Translations under genes and position numbers: made by a program
Shown: one piece after another, positions 53,542-63,770 of the stretch
Layout: every line of letters begins with the position of its first letter
Position numbering within the stretch: position 1 is the stretch's first letter
Assembly: GCA_940337035.1 (NCBI GenBank)
Contig: CALNHX010007453.1
Location: 1 to 64,000 of the forward strand
Reading direction: 5' to 3'
Length of the DNA stretch: 64,000 nucleotides
Source: Agriotes lineatus
Taxonomy: Eukaryota > Arthropoda > Insecta > Coleoptera > Elateridae
The notes under the pieces: generated by a model
Told to the model about the DNA's origin: nothing
What the model saw: the letters and a program-made list of their open reading frames with translations, nothing else
The model's database searches: none

Positions 53542-54204
53542 GTGCAACTAAGAATGGAAATCATTACCAACGTTCTTGGCTTAGTGAAGAGCGGGCAAGC
53601 AGTGTTCGATGGTGTCACGAAGTTTAAACCGCAACAGTGTCCAGTGCTCCTTGGCAGTAGTACATATAGATTAAATAATTCACAGACTATGTTTGTATAT
53701 GTGGGTCTACAAACCAGCGGTGGATTTGTACCAGTAATACAAATACGTGGAAATCACAATAATTGGGTTCAGCTGCTGGAACCCGAGTGGGGAATCCTGT
53801 GAGAAAATGAGGGAATTATAACAAATTATTTTTATTCCGGAGCTGGACGGTGGCCACCGCTTCAGTTGGGACCCATACTTCTATCAGTCACAACCATTCA
53901 AGCGGTGAAGGTGTTACGCATACAGGGTCAGGACGGATCGGATGTTTACCTGGGGAGAAAAACTGTGGAAGAGTTGTACAGAGCACAATTGAAGAACTTA
54001 AAGTTTCCTCAATTTTATGCAACAGCAATAACGCGAGCGCTAACTCAATCAGGGGATTATATTCAAAATCTACAGGTTACGTTACAAAACTTTGACGAAT
54101 TGTCGGAGAGGGCTCTGTGTCTGTACGAACTGCTGACGTTTGCTAGCGACAGTGTTAGGTGTGATATTGAACTAGAAGCAATTGGGCAGCAACTGTCATC
54201 GTAA
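53542..54204 (+). pseudogene. Unknown Polinton-associated gene, paralogue 2 (one in-frame TGA)
   Basis: Starts MEIITNVLGLVKSGQAVFDG; CPVLLGSSTYRLNNSQTMFV, YVGLQTSGGFVPVIQIRGNH, NNWVQLLEPEW, then TGA at 53800-53802, after which the same frame stays open for 133 codons: GIITNYFYSGAGRWPPLQ, VYLGRKTVEELYRAQ, then a longer helical C-terminus (SERALCLYELLTFASD...IGQQLSS). It is the better preserved of the tandem pair. The stop could be a decay mutation or a readthrough site. Its TAA overlaps the next ATG by one base. Function unknown. Confidence 0.6.
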
Positions 54205-54575
54205 TGTGGGTGTGTTACTCGGAAGCTGCCCGAGCGCCAGCTACGGATGTGCGCAGCGACATAGGAAGTCTGCAAGGTTTGTGTGAGGACTTAGCATTCG
54301 ACGCAGGACATGAAGTTGTGTATGGTATGGGGCGGAGCGGATATATCGATGAAGAGTTGCACACGAGAGAAAGATTATATGAAAATGGTGCAGAAGTATG
54401 TCAATTGTTTCTAAATAATGTGATAAATCGAAGGCTCTTTGTAAATCTGATGGAAGGTCTCGGGTTACATCATGAGCTAAGTGAATTAAACAAATTTATA
54501 GAAGAAGAAGATGAAGCAAAAACTAAAGAAGAAACTAGAGCGAACGAAACTAAAGAAGAAAATGTTACTAGTTAA
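54204..54575 (+). CDS. Unknown ORF overlapping the stop of paralogue 2
   Basis: 123 codons. ATG at 54204-54206 shares its A with the TAA of the upstream gene (TAATG), in a different frame. Sequence includes DIGSLQGLCEDLAFDAGHEV, YENGAEVCQLFLNNVINRRL and an acidic/Lys tail (EEEDEAKTKEETRANETKEE). No family recognised. It is followed at 54650-54690 by AT-rich sequence without a clear poly(A) signal. It may be a separate cistron or the frameshifted end of the upstream protein. Confidence 0.45.
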   Translation: MWVCYSEAARAPATDVRSDIGSLQGLCEDLAFDAGHEVVYGMGRSGYIDEELHTRERLYENGAEVCQLFLNNVINRRLFVNLMEGLGLHHELSELNKFIEEEDEAKTKEETRANETKEENVTS

Positions 54576-54890
54576 GCTAGCATTAAAAATGTTTATATAT
54601 TTTTGCACACAGTGAGAAAAAAATTATTTTTATGTTATTATATTATTATAGTATGTAATGTTTATTCGTTAGAGTTTTTTACTGAACAAACTTCTACTTA
54701 TACGTACCATGCTCTGACGAGAGAGGTCAAGCAGGTGTAACTCTTCTGCGCAAGTTTTATCATGGAGAGTGGGGGGGGGGGGTTGTATTGCTTTGCCGTC
54801 CAGCTAGTTATCCGACCATAACTTCGTTGTGTCCTGACAAGTGTGAGTGTGCCAGTACCTTTATCCGTTCAGCTAGTTCTCTGAGGCAAC

Positions 54891-55312
54891 ATGAAATTGG
54901 TTATCGATATTCAAGGATTCAAAACAACCGACAAGAATTTCACTCCAAAGGAATTTGCTGCTTACGATGGAACCAGTATTGCTCACTACGTGTCCAACAA
55001 CCCTTTCCTTTTGAAGCACTGCCTCATAATTTGCAAAAGCAAGCCCGTTGGTTATTGGAAAACCATAATTGCATCGCCTGGAAGGATGGATTTACTCCTG
55101 CATACCTGTTCCCCACCATATTGCGGCGCCTTCTGCGGGACGCTGAACTGATATATGTCAAATGGAGAGAAAAGACTGAGTTTCTGAAACGCTACACCGC
55201 AACACCAATCATTGAAATGGCGGAGCAACCACCACTCAGTCCAACACAACCCCTTTGCATGTATCATGCTAAAACTTGTTGCTATTGTATATATAATCAT
55301 TACTTAATGGAA
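54891..55312 (+). pseudogene. Conserved Polinton-associated protein, frameshifted
   Basis: MKLVIDIQGFKTTDKNFTPK, EFAAYDGTSIAHYVSNNPF, then a one-base frame change near 55005 and continuation EALPHNLQKQARWLLENHNC, GFTPAYLFPTILRRLLRDAE, LIYVKWREKTEFLKR and a Cys-containing end MYHAKTCCYCIYNHY. I have the impression of a widespread insect family with the pattern IDIQGF...KE-A-Y...PF...L--QA-WL--NH--I-W--GFT...YVKG-EK--FL; it has no assigned function known to me. AATAAA follows at 55313-55318. Confidence 0.6.
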
Positions 55313-55339
55313 TAATAAAACCACATTTAAATTTTATTG

Positions 55340-55957
55340 TATTTTTTTTATTTTCGAACAATATAATCTAACAATGTACTTACAATCTAATGATCTACAA
55401 AGGCTGAATGACGTTCTACGTATACTTCATCCCTATGTTTTGAGCTGAAGACTTTCCTCAATACATCTTCCACATTAAGGATCCTCCGCTGGAACCTCAT
55501 CTTATCCATTGCTTCTTGTTGTCAGAGTCCTCTCCGAGCTTCTTTATACGCATACGCCTACGTATGCAGATTGTACACCTGATTCTTCGAGTCGTCAAAC
55601 TGCACACCCTTCTTCCTCTTCATTTTCCTTCTTTTCACAAATTTGTTCTTTCAGACCGATACTAGTCAACAGATGGGCAGGCAGGCATCACCATAACTCG
55701 ATTTTCTTCACACATTCACGTTCTAATCTCCAATTTTTTAAGTACTCCTCGATTGGCTCCATCACATTCCAATTAAACCAATCAAACGGGTCTGGAAGTC
55801 GTAGCTCTGTACTAGTTGTAGTAAAGTCTGGATGTCCATTCAGCGTAACGGTGATATGTATACTATCGTGACCAAACCATGGAAATAACTCCAAAAATTC
55901 CTCGTAATATTTGTCTAGGTAGGTAGGTAATACGTAGGTGTTATCGTCAGCTTTCAT
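55340..55957 (-). pseudogene. Unrecognised gene on minus strand of Polinton block
   Basis: Minus strand from 55957: MKADDNTYVLPTYLDKYYEE, FLELFPWFGHDSIHITVTLN, LRLPDPFDWFNWNVMEPIEE, LKNWRLERECVKKIELW then a stop; after it HLLTSIGLKEQICEKKENEE in the next frame. The first 89 codons look like real coding sequence rich in aromatic residues. No family recognised. It converges on the 54891-55312 gene. Confidence 0.4.
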
Positions 55958-56029
55958 GTTACAACCAGACTGTCACGATTTTGCAACCGCACCGTTTTTT
56001 TGGTGGAAGAAGGTTCTAGAGTTGGACTT

Positions 56030-56135
56030 TGAAATCAAGGTCGAGTGGTGGGAGGTGTTAGAGTTTGTCCTTGACAATGATGTGACCTTGAAAATCGCCT
56101 TAGCTTTCAACAATGGCCTTAAACTCAAGGTCAAA
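56030..56135. promoter_or_regulatory. Second cluster of TCAAGGTCA motifs
   Basis: TCAAGGTCG at 56035-56043, TGACCTTGA (inverse of TCAAGGTCA) at 56083-56091, and TCAAGGTCA at 56125-56133. It lies just upstream of the minus-strand gene starting at 55957. Confidence 0.4.
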
Positions 56136-56172
56136 TTTTTCGCCGAAGGTCATCGCCGTTTTTCATTAAATA

Positions 56173-56285
56173 GTTTAAAGACTCGGTGGTCTAATGGTAT
56201 GACGATTGGGGGGTATTATATGCATTAAAGGAAATTCTAGACACTGTGCCTCAGGAGATCTGGGTTCGAATCCTAATCGAATAAA
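56173..56285 (+). tRNA. tRNA-like sequence, probably tRNA-derived repeat
   Basis: ACTCGGTGGTCTAATGGTAT resembles a 5' acceptor plus D arm with A box, and GGGTTCGAATCCTAATCGAA resembles T arm with B box and 3' acceptor. About 50 bases between D and T arms do not fold into a clear anticodon arm. Acceptor pairing is partial. Either a tRNA pseudogene with an insertion or the head of a SINE. Confidence 0.35.
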
Positions 56286-57164
56286 TTTTTTTAATATTAT
56301 ATTTTTTCAATATATAAATTTTAGTTCACAGCTGACAAAATTAATGAAAGTAAGTTTTGAGAAAATTTGCAGTTATTTAATACATTTCAATAAAAAGGTA
56401 AAGCAGTGTAATAGTTAAACATAAATATATTTCAACCAACAATGTGGTCTTCTTCAGTATGGGAAAATTATCTGCAATACAATACGGTACACGTTAGGTT
56501 AATGAGATTATAAATATTTGAACATTTTTCTACGTCTTACCATTATAAAATTAATTCCGGAATGTTTGTAGTTGATAATATTTACTACATTAAAAATGTA
56601 ATTAAGCCGGAAATAACATTTTAAAGTTTTGAATGAAACTACATTTGTTAAAGCAGCAAATCGAAATAAAATGGAGGTAGGACAAGAGGCACTCTTACGC
56701 ATGCGTGAATGCGGGCATGCTTAGAAGATCCATTATATATAGGCTAGTTCCAAAAAGGGAATGTACAAAGTGTTTCAAAAGTGTAAATATAGTTAAAGCA
56801 TATTTCTTTTTTTAAAAGTTTGTGGTATATTACATTTAATTTTTATATGTCTGTTCTGTAGTTTACAGCCATATGGCTCTTTTTGATTTCTATCATTTCA
56901 TAAATTAGTCTTTTTTTCAAATGACTTTCTTTATGTAAAATTTTAGGGGAATCGAAATTGAAATTGTGGGATTTTTCTACAGTATGATCTGATAATGCAG
57001 TATTGGCTTTGTTAGGGGTTGCAAGTTTAGTTTAATTGCATTTTTGTTTTGAGAAATTCTTTTTTAAAAAATCTGTTTAGCTTGTTATATATAGTTAGCA
57101 GGACAATTTAAGCAATCAATTTGATAAACTATATTAAATTCGTTAGTGATATTTAGTTTATCTT

Positions 57165-57947
57165 TTAAGTTATTAAAAAAAAATTCTCAATAGTATTATG
57201 ATTTTTGTAAGCTATTCGAAAATCGTCCTTTCTTAACTCTTTGTCTAGCTGTAGAGATAATTTAGGAATGAAAGGTAAAGTAATAAATTTTGAAGTTGTA
57301 TTATTTTGAATGTTATTAAGTTTATTTCCTGATAAGTTTTTTTGTGAATTTATAGTTTGGTTTTTGTTTCTGTTATTTAAAGTGTGCAGTCTTTTATTAA
57401 TGTTAGAAATTATGAATTTCAAAGGGTAGTTATTGTTTGTTAAAATTTTTTTAATTTTTATATTTTTATTATGAAATTTTTTTGTCGAAAGTAAAATTGC
57501 TCTATCTACTAAATTATTTATTAAGATTTTTTTATGTTTAATTGTAGTGCATGAGGTAAAATTTAAATATCTGTCAGTTTTTACTTCTTTTCTAAACCAA
57601 TTGGCTTCTATAATACCATTGGGGTTTCGGATTAAAGTGAAGTCTGAAAAGTTAACAGAATTTTGATTATTTTCTGTTTCTATAGTGAAATTTAGTCTTG
57701 GGTGTATACTATTAAATGTTTCAAAAATGTTACCGATAGAATTTTTGTTGGCTCCTATTATGATGTCATCGACATATCTTTGATAAAATAAAATATTGTT
57801 TAAATTTTTTAATACGTTTGTTTCAATTTTTTGCATTACTAAGTCTGCTATTGTGCTTGAAATGGGTTGACCCATTGCTACTCCAAATTTCTGCTTGTAG
57901 ATTTGTTCTTTACATTGAAAATAATTAGAGTTAAGGACATTTTTCAC
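57165..57947 (-). CDS. Penelope-like reverse transcriptase fragment (open frame)
   Basis: 260 codons without a stop. Contains the MGQPISS box and YVDD; Lys/Asn-rich and AT-rich downstream (NINKRLHTLNNRNKNQTINS). No 5' partner in frame, so a fragment. Codon use follows the AT-rich background. Confidence 0.75.
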   Translation of the reverse strand: MKNVLNSNYFQCKEQIYKQKFGVAMGQPISSTIADLVMQKIETNVLKNLNNILFYQRYVDDIIIGANKNSIGNIFETFNSIHPRLNFTIETENNQNSVNFSDFTLIRNPNGIIEANWFRKEVKTDRYLNFTSCTTIKHKKILINNLVDRAILLSTKKFHNKNIKIKKILTNNNYPLKFIISNINKRLHTLNNRNKNQTINSQKNLSGNKLNNIQNNTTSKFITLPFIPKLSLQLDKELRKDDFRIAYKNHNTIENFFLIT

Positions 57948-58164
57948 TGATTTTAAAAATTCTATTTTTGGTATGTTAGTTAAAGTTTCAATTTGTTCCC
58001 AATAATTATTAATTGTTTCTATTGCTAAATCAGTTAGTATATTTGTGTATAGATTTTCAACATCCAGAGAGAAGAAAACGTGGTCTTTTGGTAATTTTAA
58101 TTTGTCTATATTTGTTTTAAAAATCCAAGAACATTTAACGCTGTATTTATTTGTTCTAAAATGT

Positions 58165-58570
58165 TACTGCATTATCAGATCATACTGTAGAAAAATCCCA
58201 CAATTTCAATTTCGATTTCCCTAAAATTTTACATAAAGAAAGTAATTTGAAAAAAGACTAATTTATGAAATGATAGAAATCAAAAAGAGCCCTATGGGTG
58301 TAAACTACAGAACAGACATAGAAAAATTAAATGTAATATACTACCAACTTTTAAAAAAAGAAATATGCTTTAACTATGTTTACACTTTTGAAACACTTTG
58401 TACATTCCCTTCTTGGACTAGCCTATATATAATGGATCTTCTAAGCATGCCCGCATGCCCGCGTTCACGCATGCGTAAGAGTGCCTCTTGTCCTACCTCC
58501 ATTTTATTTCGATTTGCTGGTTTAACAAATGTAGTTTCATTCAAAACTTGAAAATTTTATTTCCGGCTTA
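58165..58570 (+). repeat. Inverted copy of the Penelope 3' region
   Basis: Plus strand encodes the same GIY-YIG tail (MIEIKKSPMGVNYRTDIEKL) as the minus strand at 56880-57000, and ends with gcatgcccgcgttcacgcat and gtagtttcattcaaaacttg as the left end does in reverse. This gives two element ends facing each other across the RT, a common Penelope arrangement after partial tandem or inverted insertion. Confidence 0.8.
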
Positions 58571-58815
58571 ATTATTATTAAGCCTTGGGATGGTTCTTAA
58601 ATAACATTAATGAAGTGGTGAGCCATTTCCACCACAAAACTTTTCGAATTATTTTATTTTGGTAAGATGCAGTATTTGGGGAAACTTCTCATTCCATTAA
58701 CCTAATGTAAAACTGGGCAAGATGTAAGTAGTGTAAAATAGTAATGAGAATATTTAATAGAAATTTAATACATTTAGATAAAAAAATACTTCAAAATAAA
58801 ATTATTTGCTAGAGA

Positions 58816-59120
58816 TTATACATATATTTTTCTTAATTGCATAACATTGTTTTCCACTGATTGCTGTTGCCATGGTACAGCTCCTGTAGTATTAAAATAT
58901 TCTTGAAATTCTAGACGAATGTCTTGTGATATTCTACCAGTTCGATTACCTCCTTGCTGTGTTAAAGCTTCTAACTGGCAGGATAATTCGTCTTCTTCAA
59001 TATCATTGTTGTATGTCGGTGAAGAAGTAATTAAATAATTATGTAATATGCAGCATGCCTTAGTTATTAACTCAACTTTTTCCGCTTTTACATTCATGGT
59101 ATTTAATGTGATCCGAAATC
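58816..59120 (-). pseudogene. Harbinger transposase, C-terminal part
   Basis: Minus strand: FRITLNTMNVKAEKVELITK, ACCILHNYLI, PTYNNDIEEDEL, GNRTGRISQDIRLEFQEYFN, GAVPWQQQSV. KAC-ILHNYL near the end of the DDE nuclease is characteristic of HARBI1-type transposases. The preceding part lies at 63285-63770, beyond an inserted LINE. Confidence 0.85.
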
Positions 59121-59227
59121 TATTAATAGTGTGAACGTTGCCGGGTGCGGACGTGTGTGAGTACTCGTCCAAATCTACATTGTTAATCTTTGGGCAAGTA
59201 TTGCTCATTGGGAAATGAAAAAAAAAC

Positions 59228-60323
59228 CATGGCGGGAAATTGTGGAAAGTGTTTTCTGAACTAAAAAGAACGGACAAAATATTGCCATGTGCTGGCATGT
59301 GCGACAAAAATTACCATTCAAAATGTGTGAACATTGGCAGTGACGAGTATGCGTACATTACGAGCAAAAAGTAGATCGGCTGGTTTTGTGAGCAGTGCGC
59401 CGATAAGAAAAATCATAATATACGGAGTGTATTAGAGAAATTGAAGAAAGCTTGGAACAGCGTATCTGGAAGATTAAGTGAACAGAACGAGAAACTGAAG
59501 GATCAACCACAGAAATTAGTTGAGTTACAGGGCATTATAAATTCGCACAACGAACAAATGCAAACCAGCATTCAACAAGTAATTGAAAAGCAAGATACGG
59601 CGGAAATGAGTTATGCTGAAAAACTTAAATTAAGAAACACGATCCAGTTGTATTAATAAAGCCGAAGAATCAGGAACAAACGTACGGACACGAAAAAGGA
59701 AATAAAAAATAAATTGATCCTACTGACCTAGAATTTTCAGAACGTCGACATGATAGCAAGGGTGGTATTGTAATAGAGTGTAAAAATAGAGAGGCAGTGA
59801 ACAAAGTACAAGAAAAGGTAGCAAGCAAACTTGGAGAAAATTATGAAGTAACCATTCCGAAAAAAGATTACCCATGATCAAAGTAGTTGGACTAAGGGAA
59901 AAATTGTCATTTGAAGCCATAGAAGATAAAATAAGAAGTCAAAATAATTATTTAGATGTGCAAGAAGCTGACTTTAAAGTAGTACATATTAAAGAAAATA
60001 AAAGTCAAGCTGGAAGAAGATATTATACGGTGTATGCAGAAATTAATGCGATGGCGTACAGGTTAATAATGAGAGAAGAAAAAATAAACATTAGTTGGGA
60101 TAGACGCAGAATTTACGATGCTTTAGAGGTCACCAGGTCTTTTTCGTGCAGTGGATTTAATCTCAAAGCCAGCGAATGCAGGTCAAACAAAGCTTGCCCA
60201 AAATGTTCAGGGTCACATCTATTGAGTGAATATCGAGCGATAGATAATGACCTAAAATGTGTAAACTGTGCACATGCAGTGGAAAAATTGAGAATGAAAT
60301 TAGACACAAATCATTCAGCTTAG
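59228..60323 (+). pseudogene. LINE C ORF1: PHD finger, coiled coil, RNA-binding domain, zinc knuckles
   Basis: ATG at 59228, NCGKC, then after a one-base shift KILPCAGMCDKNYHSKCVNI, a TAG, WFCEQC: together a C4HC3 PHD-type finger. Next a coiled coil (VLEKLKKAWNSVSGRLSEQN), further frame changes near 59640-59870, an RRM-like part (MIKVVGLREKLSFEAIEDKI, GRRYYTVYAEINAMAYRLIM) and Cys-His motifs FSCSGFNLKASECRSNKACP and KCSGSHLLSEYRA. This is a standard LINE ORF1 nucleic-acid-binding protein layout. At least three frameshifts and one stop. Confidence 0.75.
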
Positions 60324-60429
60324 AGTACCGACTGTGAAGTTTTTAAACATAAATTGGAACAAGCTAGAAGCAAAATTGATTTTTTAGAGTAGGCGAAAGA
60401 AGCTCTGAAATCATTTATTTTAATTCTCA

Positions 60430-63183
60430 AAGTACGTTAAAACATATAGAAGAATTAAAAATTTTAATCTTATGTAGGCGAACAGCGTTGCTATTCTTAA
60501 GTGAAGATCGCATTACAAATGAGATAGAGGACTGTGAAATACATTTTCCAGGGTATAGTACAATAAGGTGTAATTCCCAAAGTCGAAAGACCGGGGCCGT
60601 AGTTATAGTGTTAAAAAACAATATCGAATTTAGGGTAATATCGATTATCAAATATAACAAAAACTTACGGCTACTTTCAATCTGTATAACAAAAGGGTTT
60701 CATCAAGGTATGTATACGATACTGTACCATTCTCCGAGCTCAAGCGATGGTGAATCTTTATTGAAATTTGAAGAATGGTGTAACGAATATGTATCAGACC
60801 GTAGAAAACGTTTAATTATAGGTGATTTCAATATTTACATGTCCAAGGACAGTTTCTATGCGAAACGTTTAACAAATCTAATTCAACATCTAGACATGAA
60901 ACAATTAGTTCGCGATTATACAAGGGTGACTGAAACTTCGAACACATTAATAGATTTGGTAATAACTAACATTTCGAATTTAAATGGTGATGTCCTAGAT
61001 TCACCGAAAATCACTGACCATTCCGGTATAGAGGTCAGATATCGTAAACAATGCATAACCAGCGAGTTCAAAACGGTGCGTAACAAATTCTTTGATGACT
61101 ATTCACAAACCGCTTTATTGAATAAATTGGCTAATAATAATTACGATATGAGTAAAAAAGTACACAGTGCAGCTGTGCAGTCTTTGCATAATTGCTTAGC
61201 TGACCTGATTACGTACCGCATTAGCAAGGTAAAGAATTCTTGCATATGGTTTTCCACAAATTTGCAACAATTACAGAAATATCGGAACACGTTATACAAA
61301 AAGGTTAGATTATCGGCGAATGCAAATGATTGGAAACATTATAAAGAAACCAGAAACAAATATAGCAATTTGATTAAAGATAAGAAAAATCGCTACTATG
61401 AAAATAAAATTAAAGAAAATCAAGGCGATTAAAAAAATATGTGGAAAGTTATTAAACATATCATTAAAAAGCCGGAAGCAGAATTTACACCGAAAAACAT
61501 TGTATTCCAATGAGTAGAAGTAACCGATTCCAAAGAGATAACTGAAAATTTTAACCAATACTTCATAATTAGTATTGTCGACATAAATCGTGATATACTA
61601 AACACCGATTTTGAAGAGGCATTCATACTTGATCCTGTTAACATCTTTAAATTTAAGAAGATTTCTGTAATCGATCTTGAGAAAACAATAACAAGCATAA
61701 AAAGAAAGGGTAGCACAGATGGCATTTCTGTTCAGGTTCTAAGAGATGCATTGCCAATTATAGGAAATCCTCTAGTAAAACTAATAAATGAGTCGTTAAA
61801 AATGGAATTTTCCCAGATTCCTGGAAGAAATCCAAAGTAACTCCTATCGGAAAAATTGTCGGTACAAAGAAATGTGAAGAATTTAAAACAATTAATACGT
61901 TGCCGGTGTAAGAACAAATTTTAGAAAAAATTGTCAAAGACCAATTGCAGGAGTTTATCGAAGCAAATAAGATTATAAGTGGCAAACAATGCGGATTCAG
62001 AAGCAAGCATTCCTGTGAAACAGCATTAAATCTAGTTTTAGCGAATTGGAAAAGTGAACTTGATCAACAGAAAAGTGTAGTGAGAGTGTTTCTAGATTAT
62101 AAGCGTGCTTTTGAAACAATCGATAGGAAAAAATTAATTACAAAACTGGACAAATATGGAATACAGGGAATCGAGAAACAATGCTTCGAGAGTTATCTAT
62201 CTTCGCGAACCCAAACAACGGTGTATAATGAAAAGGAATCGACGGAAATTCTTAACACATTAGGGGTTCCTCAGGGATCCGTACTAGGTCCATTGCTATT
62301 TCTATTGTACATCAATGACCTGGAAATAAATATCAAACACTACTCGTTAAATTTGTTTGCGAACGACACATTAGTTTGGGTAACTGCGGAAAATACTACT
62401 GATGCCATCAACAAAATAAATACAGATCTTGAGATAATATCACAGTGGTTACAAATTAATCAACTAAAATAGAATATTGCCAAAACAAAGTGCATAATTG
62501 TGTCAAATAAAATGAATAGTGAAAATATAACTGTTAAAGTAAAAATAGACGGTCTAGAAATAGAACAAGTGCCTGAAATTAAATATCTGGGAGTTATTAT
62601 AGATAATAGACTTACTTTTCGTAGTTATATAAATTTTATCATTAAGAAAGTTGCTAAAAAATCAGATTTCTGGGAAGAATAACTAGTAAACTTAGTATTA
62701 ATGCTAGAATTCTAGTCTATAAAAACCATTATTGCGCCACACTTTGATTACTGTGCAAGTATCCTCTTTCTCTGTTACGAATCGGATTTACAAAGGTTGC
62801 AAAAACAACAAAACAGAGCGATGCGAAATATTTTACGATGTTCTAAATATACGAATATTAAGTTAATGCTAAATACTTTACAGTGGCTATGTATCTCACA
62901 ACGTATTTATTTTAATACAGTGGTTTTGATTTACTAAGCTGTTAATAATTTATTACCAAATTATATGTCGGATCATTTGATACTAAATGCTGACGTTCAA
63001 CAATATAAAACAAGGAATCGATTTGATTTTAGGCTGCCTAAATTAAATAAAGCGAGTACACAAAATTCTCTGTATTACAAGGGACTAAAAGTCTATAATT
63101 CGCTTCCTCAATATGTAAAAAAAATTACAAACATTAATAGTTTTAAAAAATATGTAAGCAGCTTTGTGAAACAATACTATTAA
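60430..63183 (+). pseudogene. LINE C ORF2: endonuclease and reverse transcriptase
   Basis: Endonuclease: LSEDRITNEIEDCEIHFPGY, YHSPSSSDGE, RLIIGDFNIYM and TDHSGI; the very N-terminus is missing or altered. RT: GSTDGISVQVLRDA, PDSWKKSKV (frame change at 61800), TINTLPV-stop-EQILEK (61912), QCGFRSKHSCETALN, FLDYKRAFETID, LGVPQGSVLGPLLFLLYIND, LNLFANDTLVW. The catalytic FADD is FAND here (AAC 62362-62364). Then VPEIKYLGVIIDNRLTF, APHFDYCASILF and the C-terminal YKGLKVYNSLPQYVKK ending at 63183. Stops at 62472, 62682 and others. No activity possible. Confidence 0.85.
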
Positions 63184-63284
63184 TATTAATGTTATTAATG
63201 ATAAATAAGTTATATAAGATATAATAATAATGATTCTATGTACTAGTATATTATACTAAATAAACTTACTTACTTACTTACATA

Positions 63285-63770
63285 AAATTTCGACAACCCT
63301 TCGAACACGACATGTTCTATAATTATATATGCGTTGCTCATTTGAAAGCCCATGAAATTTATATGGTTTCATTATATTCTCTTTTAAGGGAAATGCACCA
63401 TCAGCAAGCAATACATATGGAACTTCTTTATCACGTCCTGGCAAATATTTAGGACGGGAAAATTTTAATTTATTTTGAGTTTTAGTATAAGATAAAGGGC
63501 TGCGTTGAAAAATTCCACCATCACTAATTCTATATTTCGGCCAATATTCACAATTAGGAATTTATAATTTGCATCAACTACAATACTGTCTGTGCCTTTA
63601 TAATTATGATAACACTGGTCTAAAGGTGATGTGCTTGCCATCCATTGGACCTAAACAATTCGGGAAGTTTCATCATTTAAGAAAATTTGCTGAAATTGCC
63701 TTCCATCCTTCTTCTGCTTGTGGTGCCTGTAAAATATTAATAATAATATTACTACTTTCAGATTGATGAC
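63285..63770 (-). pseudogene. Harbinger transposase, N-terminal and middle part
   Basis: Minus strand: NFPNCLGPMDGKHITFRPV (first Asp block), then, with stops, KYRISDGGIFQRSPLSY, RDKEVPYVLLADGAFPLKEN (second Asp), IMKPYKFHG, NEQRIYNYRTCRVRRVVE. This is the HARBI1-type DDE nuclease, broken off at VRRVVE by LINE C and continued at 59120. The stretch between the first two blocks has stops and a gap. Confidence 0.8.

Larger units (their letters stand above)
56500..58570 (-). mobile_element. Penelope-like element (RT and GIY-YIG) with inverted terminal copies
   Basis: Minus strand: DVENLYTNILTDLAIETINN (near 58060), QKFGVAMGQPISSTIADLVM (RT motif, 57890), YQRYVDDIIIG (catalytic YVDD, 57780), a long Lys/Asn-rich part to 57165, then after a frame change NEFNIVYQIDCLNCPANYI and HKESHLKKRLIYEMIEIKKS (57110-56880), the GIY-YIG endonuclease type found in Penelope elements. 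The first ~400 bp (56597-57000) recur inverted at 58165-58570. The N-terminal half of RT is missing, stops occur in the nuclease part, and the RT core from 57947 to 57165 is open. Confidence 0.85.
59125..63281 (+). mobile_element. Jockey/CR1-type LINE C, almost full length, inserted in the Harbinger gene
   Basis: ORF1 at 59228-60323, ORF2 at about 60430-63183, and a 3' microsatellite tail (aaacttacttacttacttac, 63262-63281) of the kind carried by CR1-group elements. The 5' boundary near 59125 is set by where Harbinger coding ends. Target duplication could not be fixed. Confidence 0.75.
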
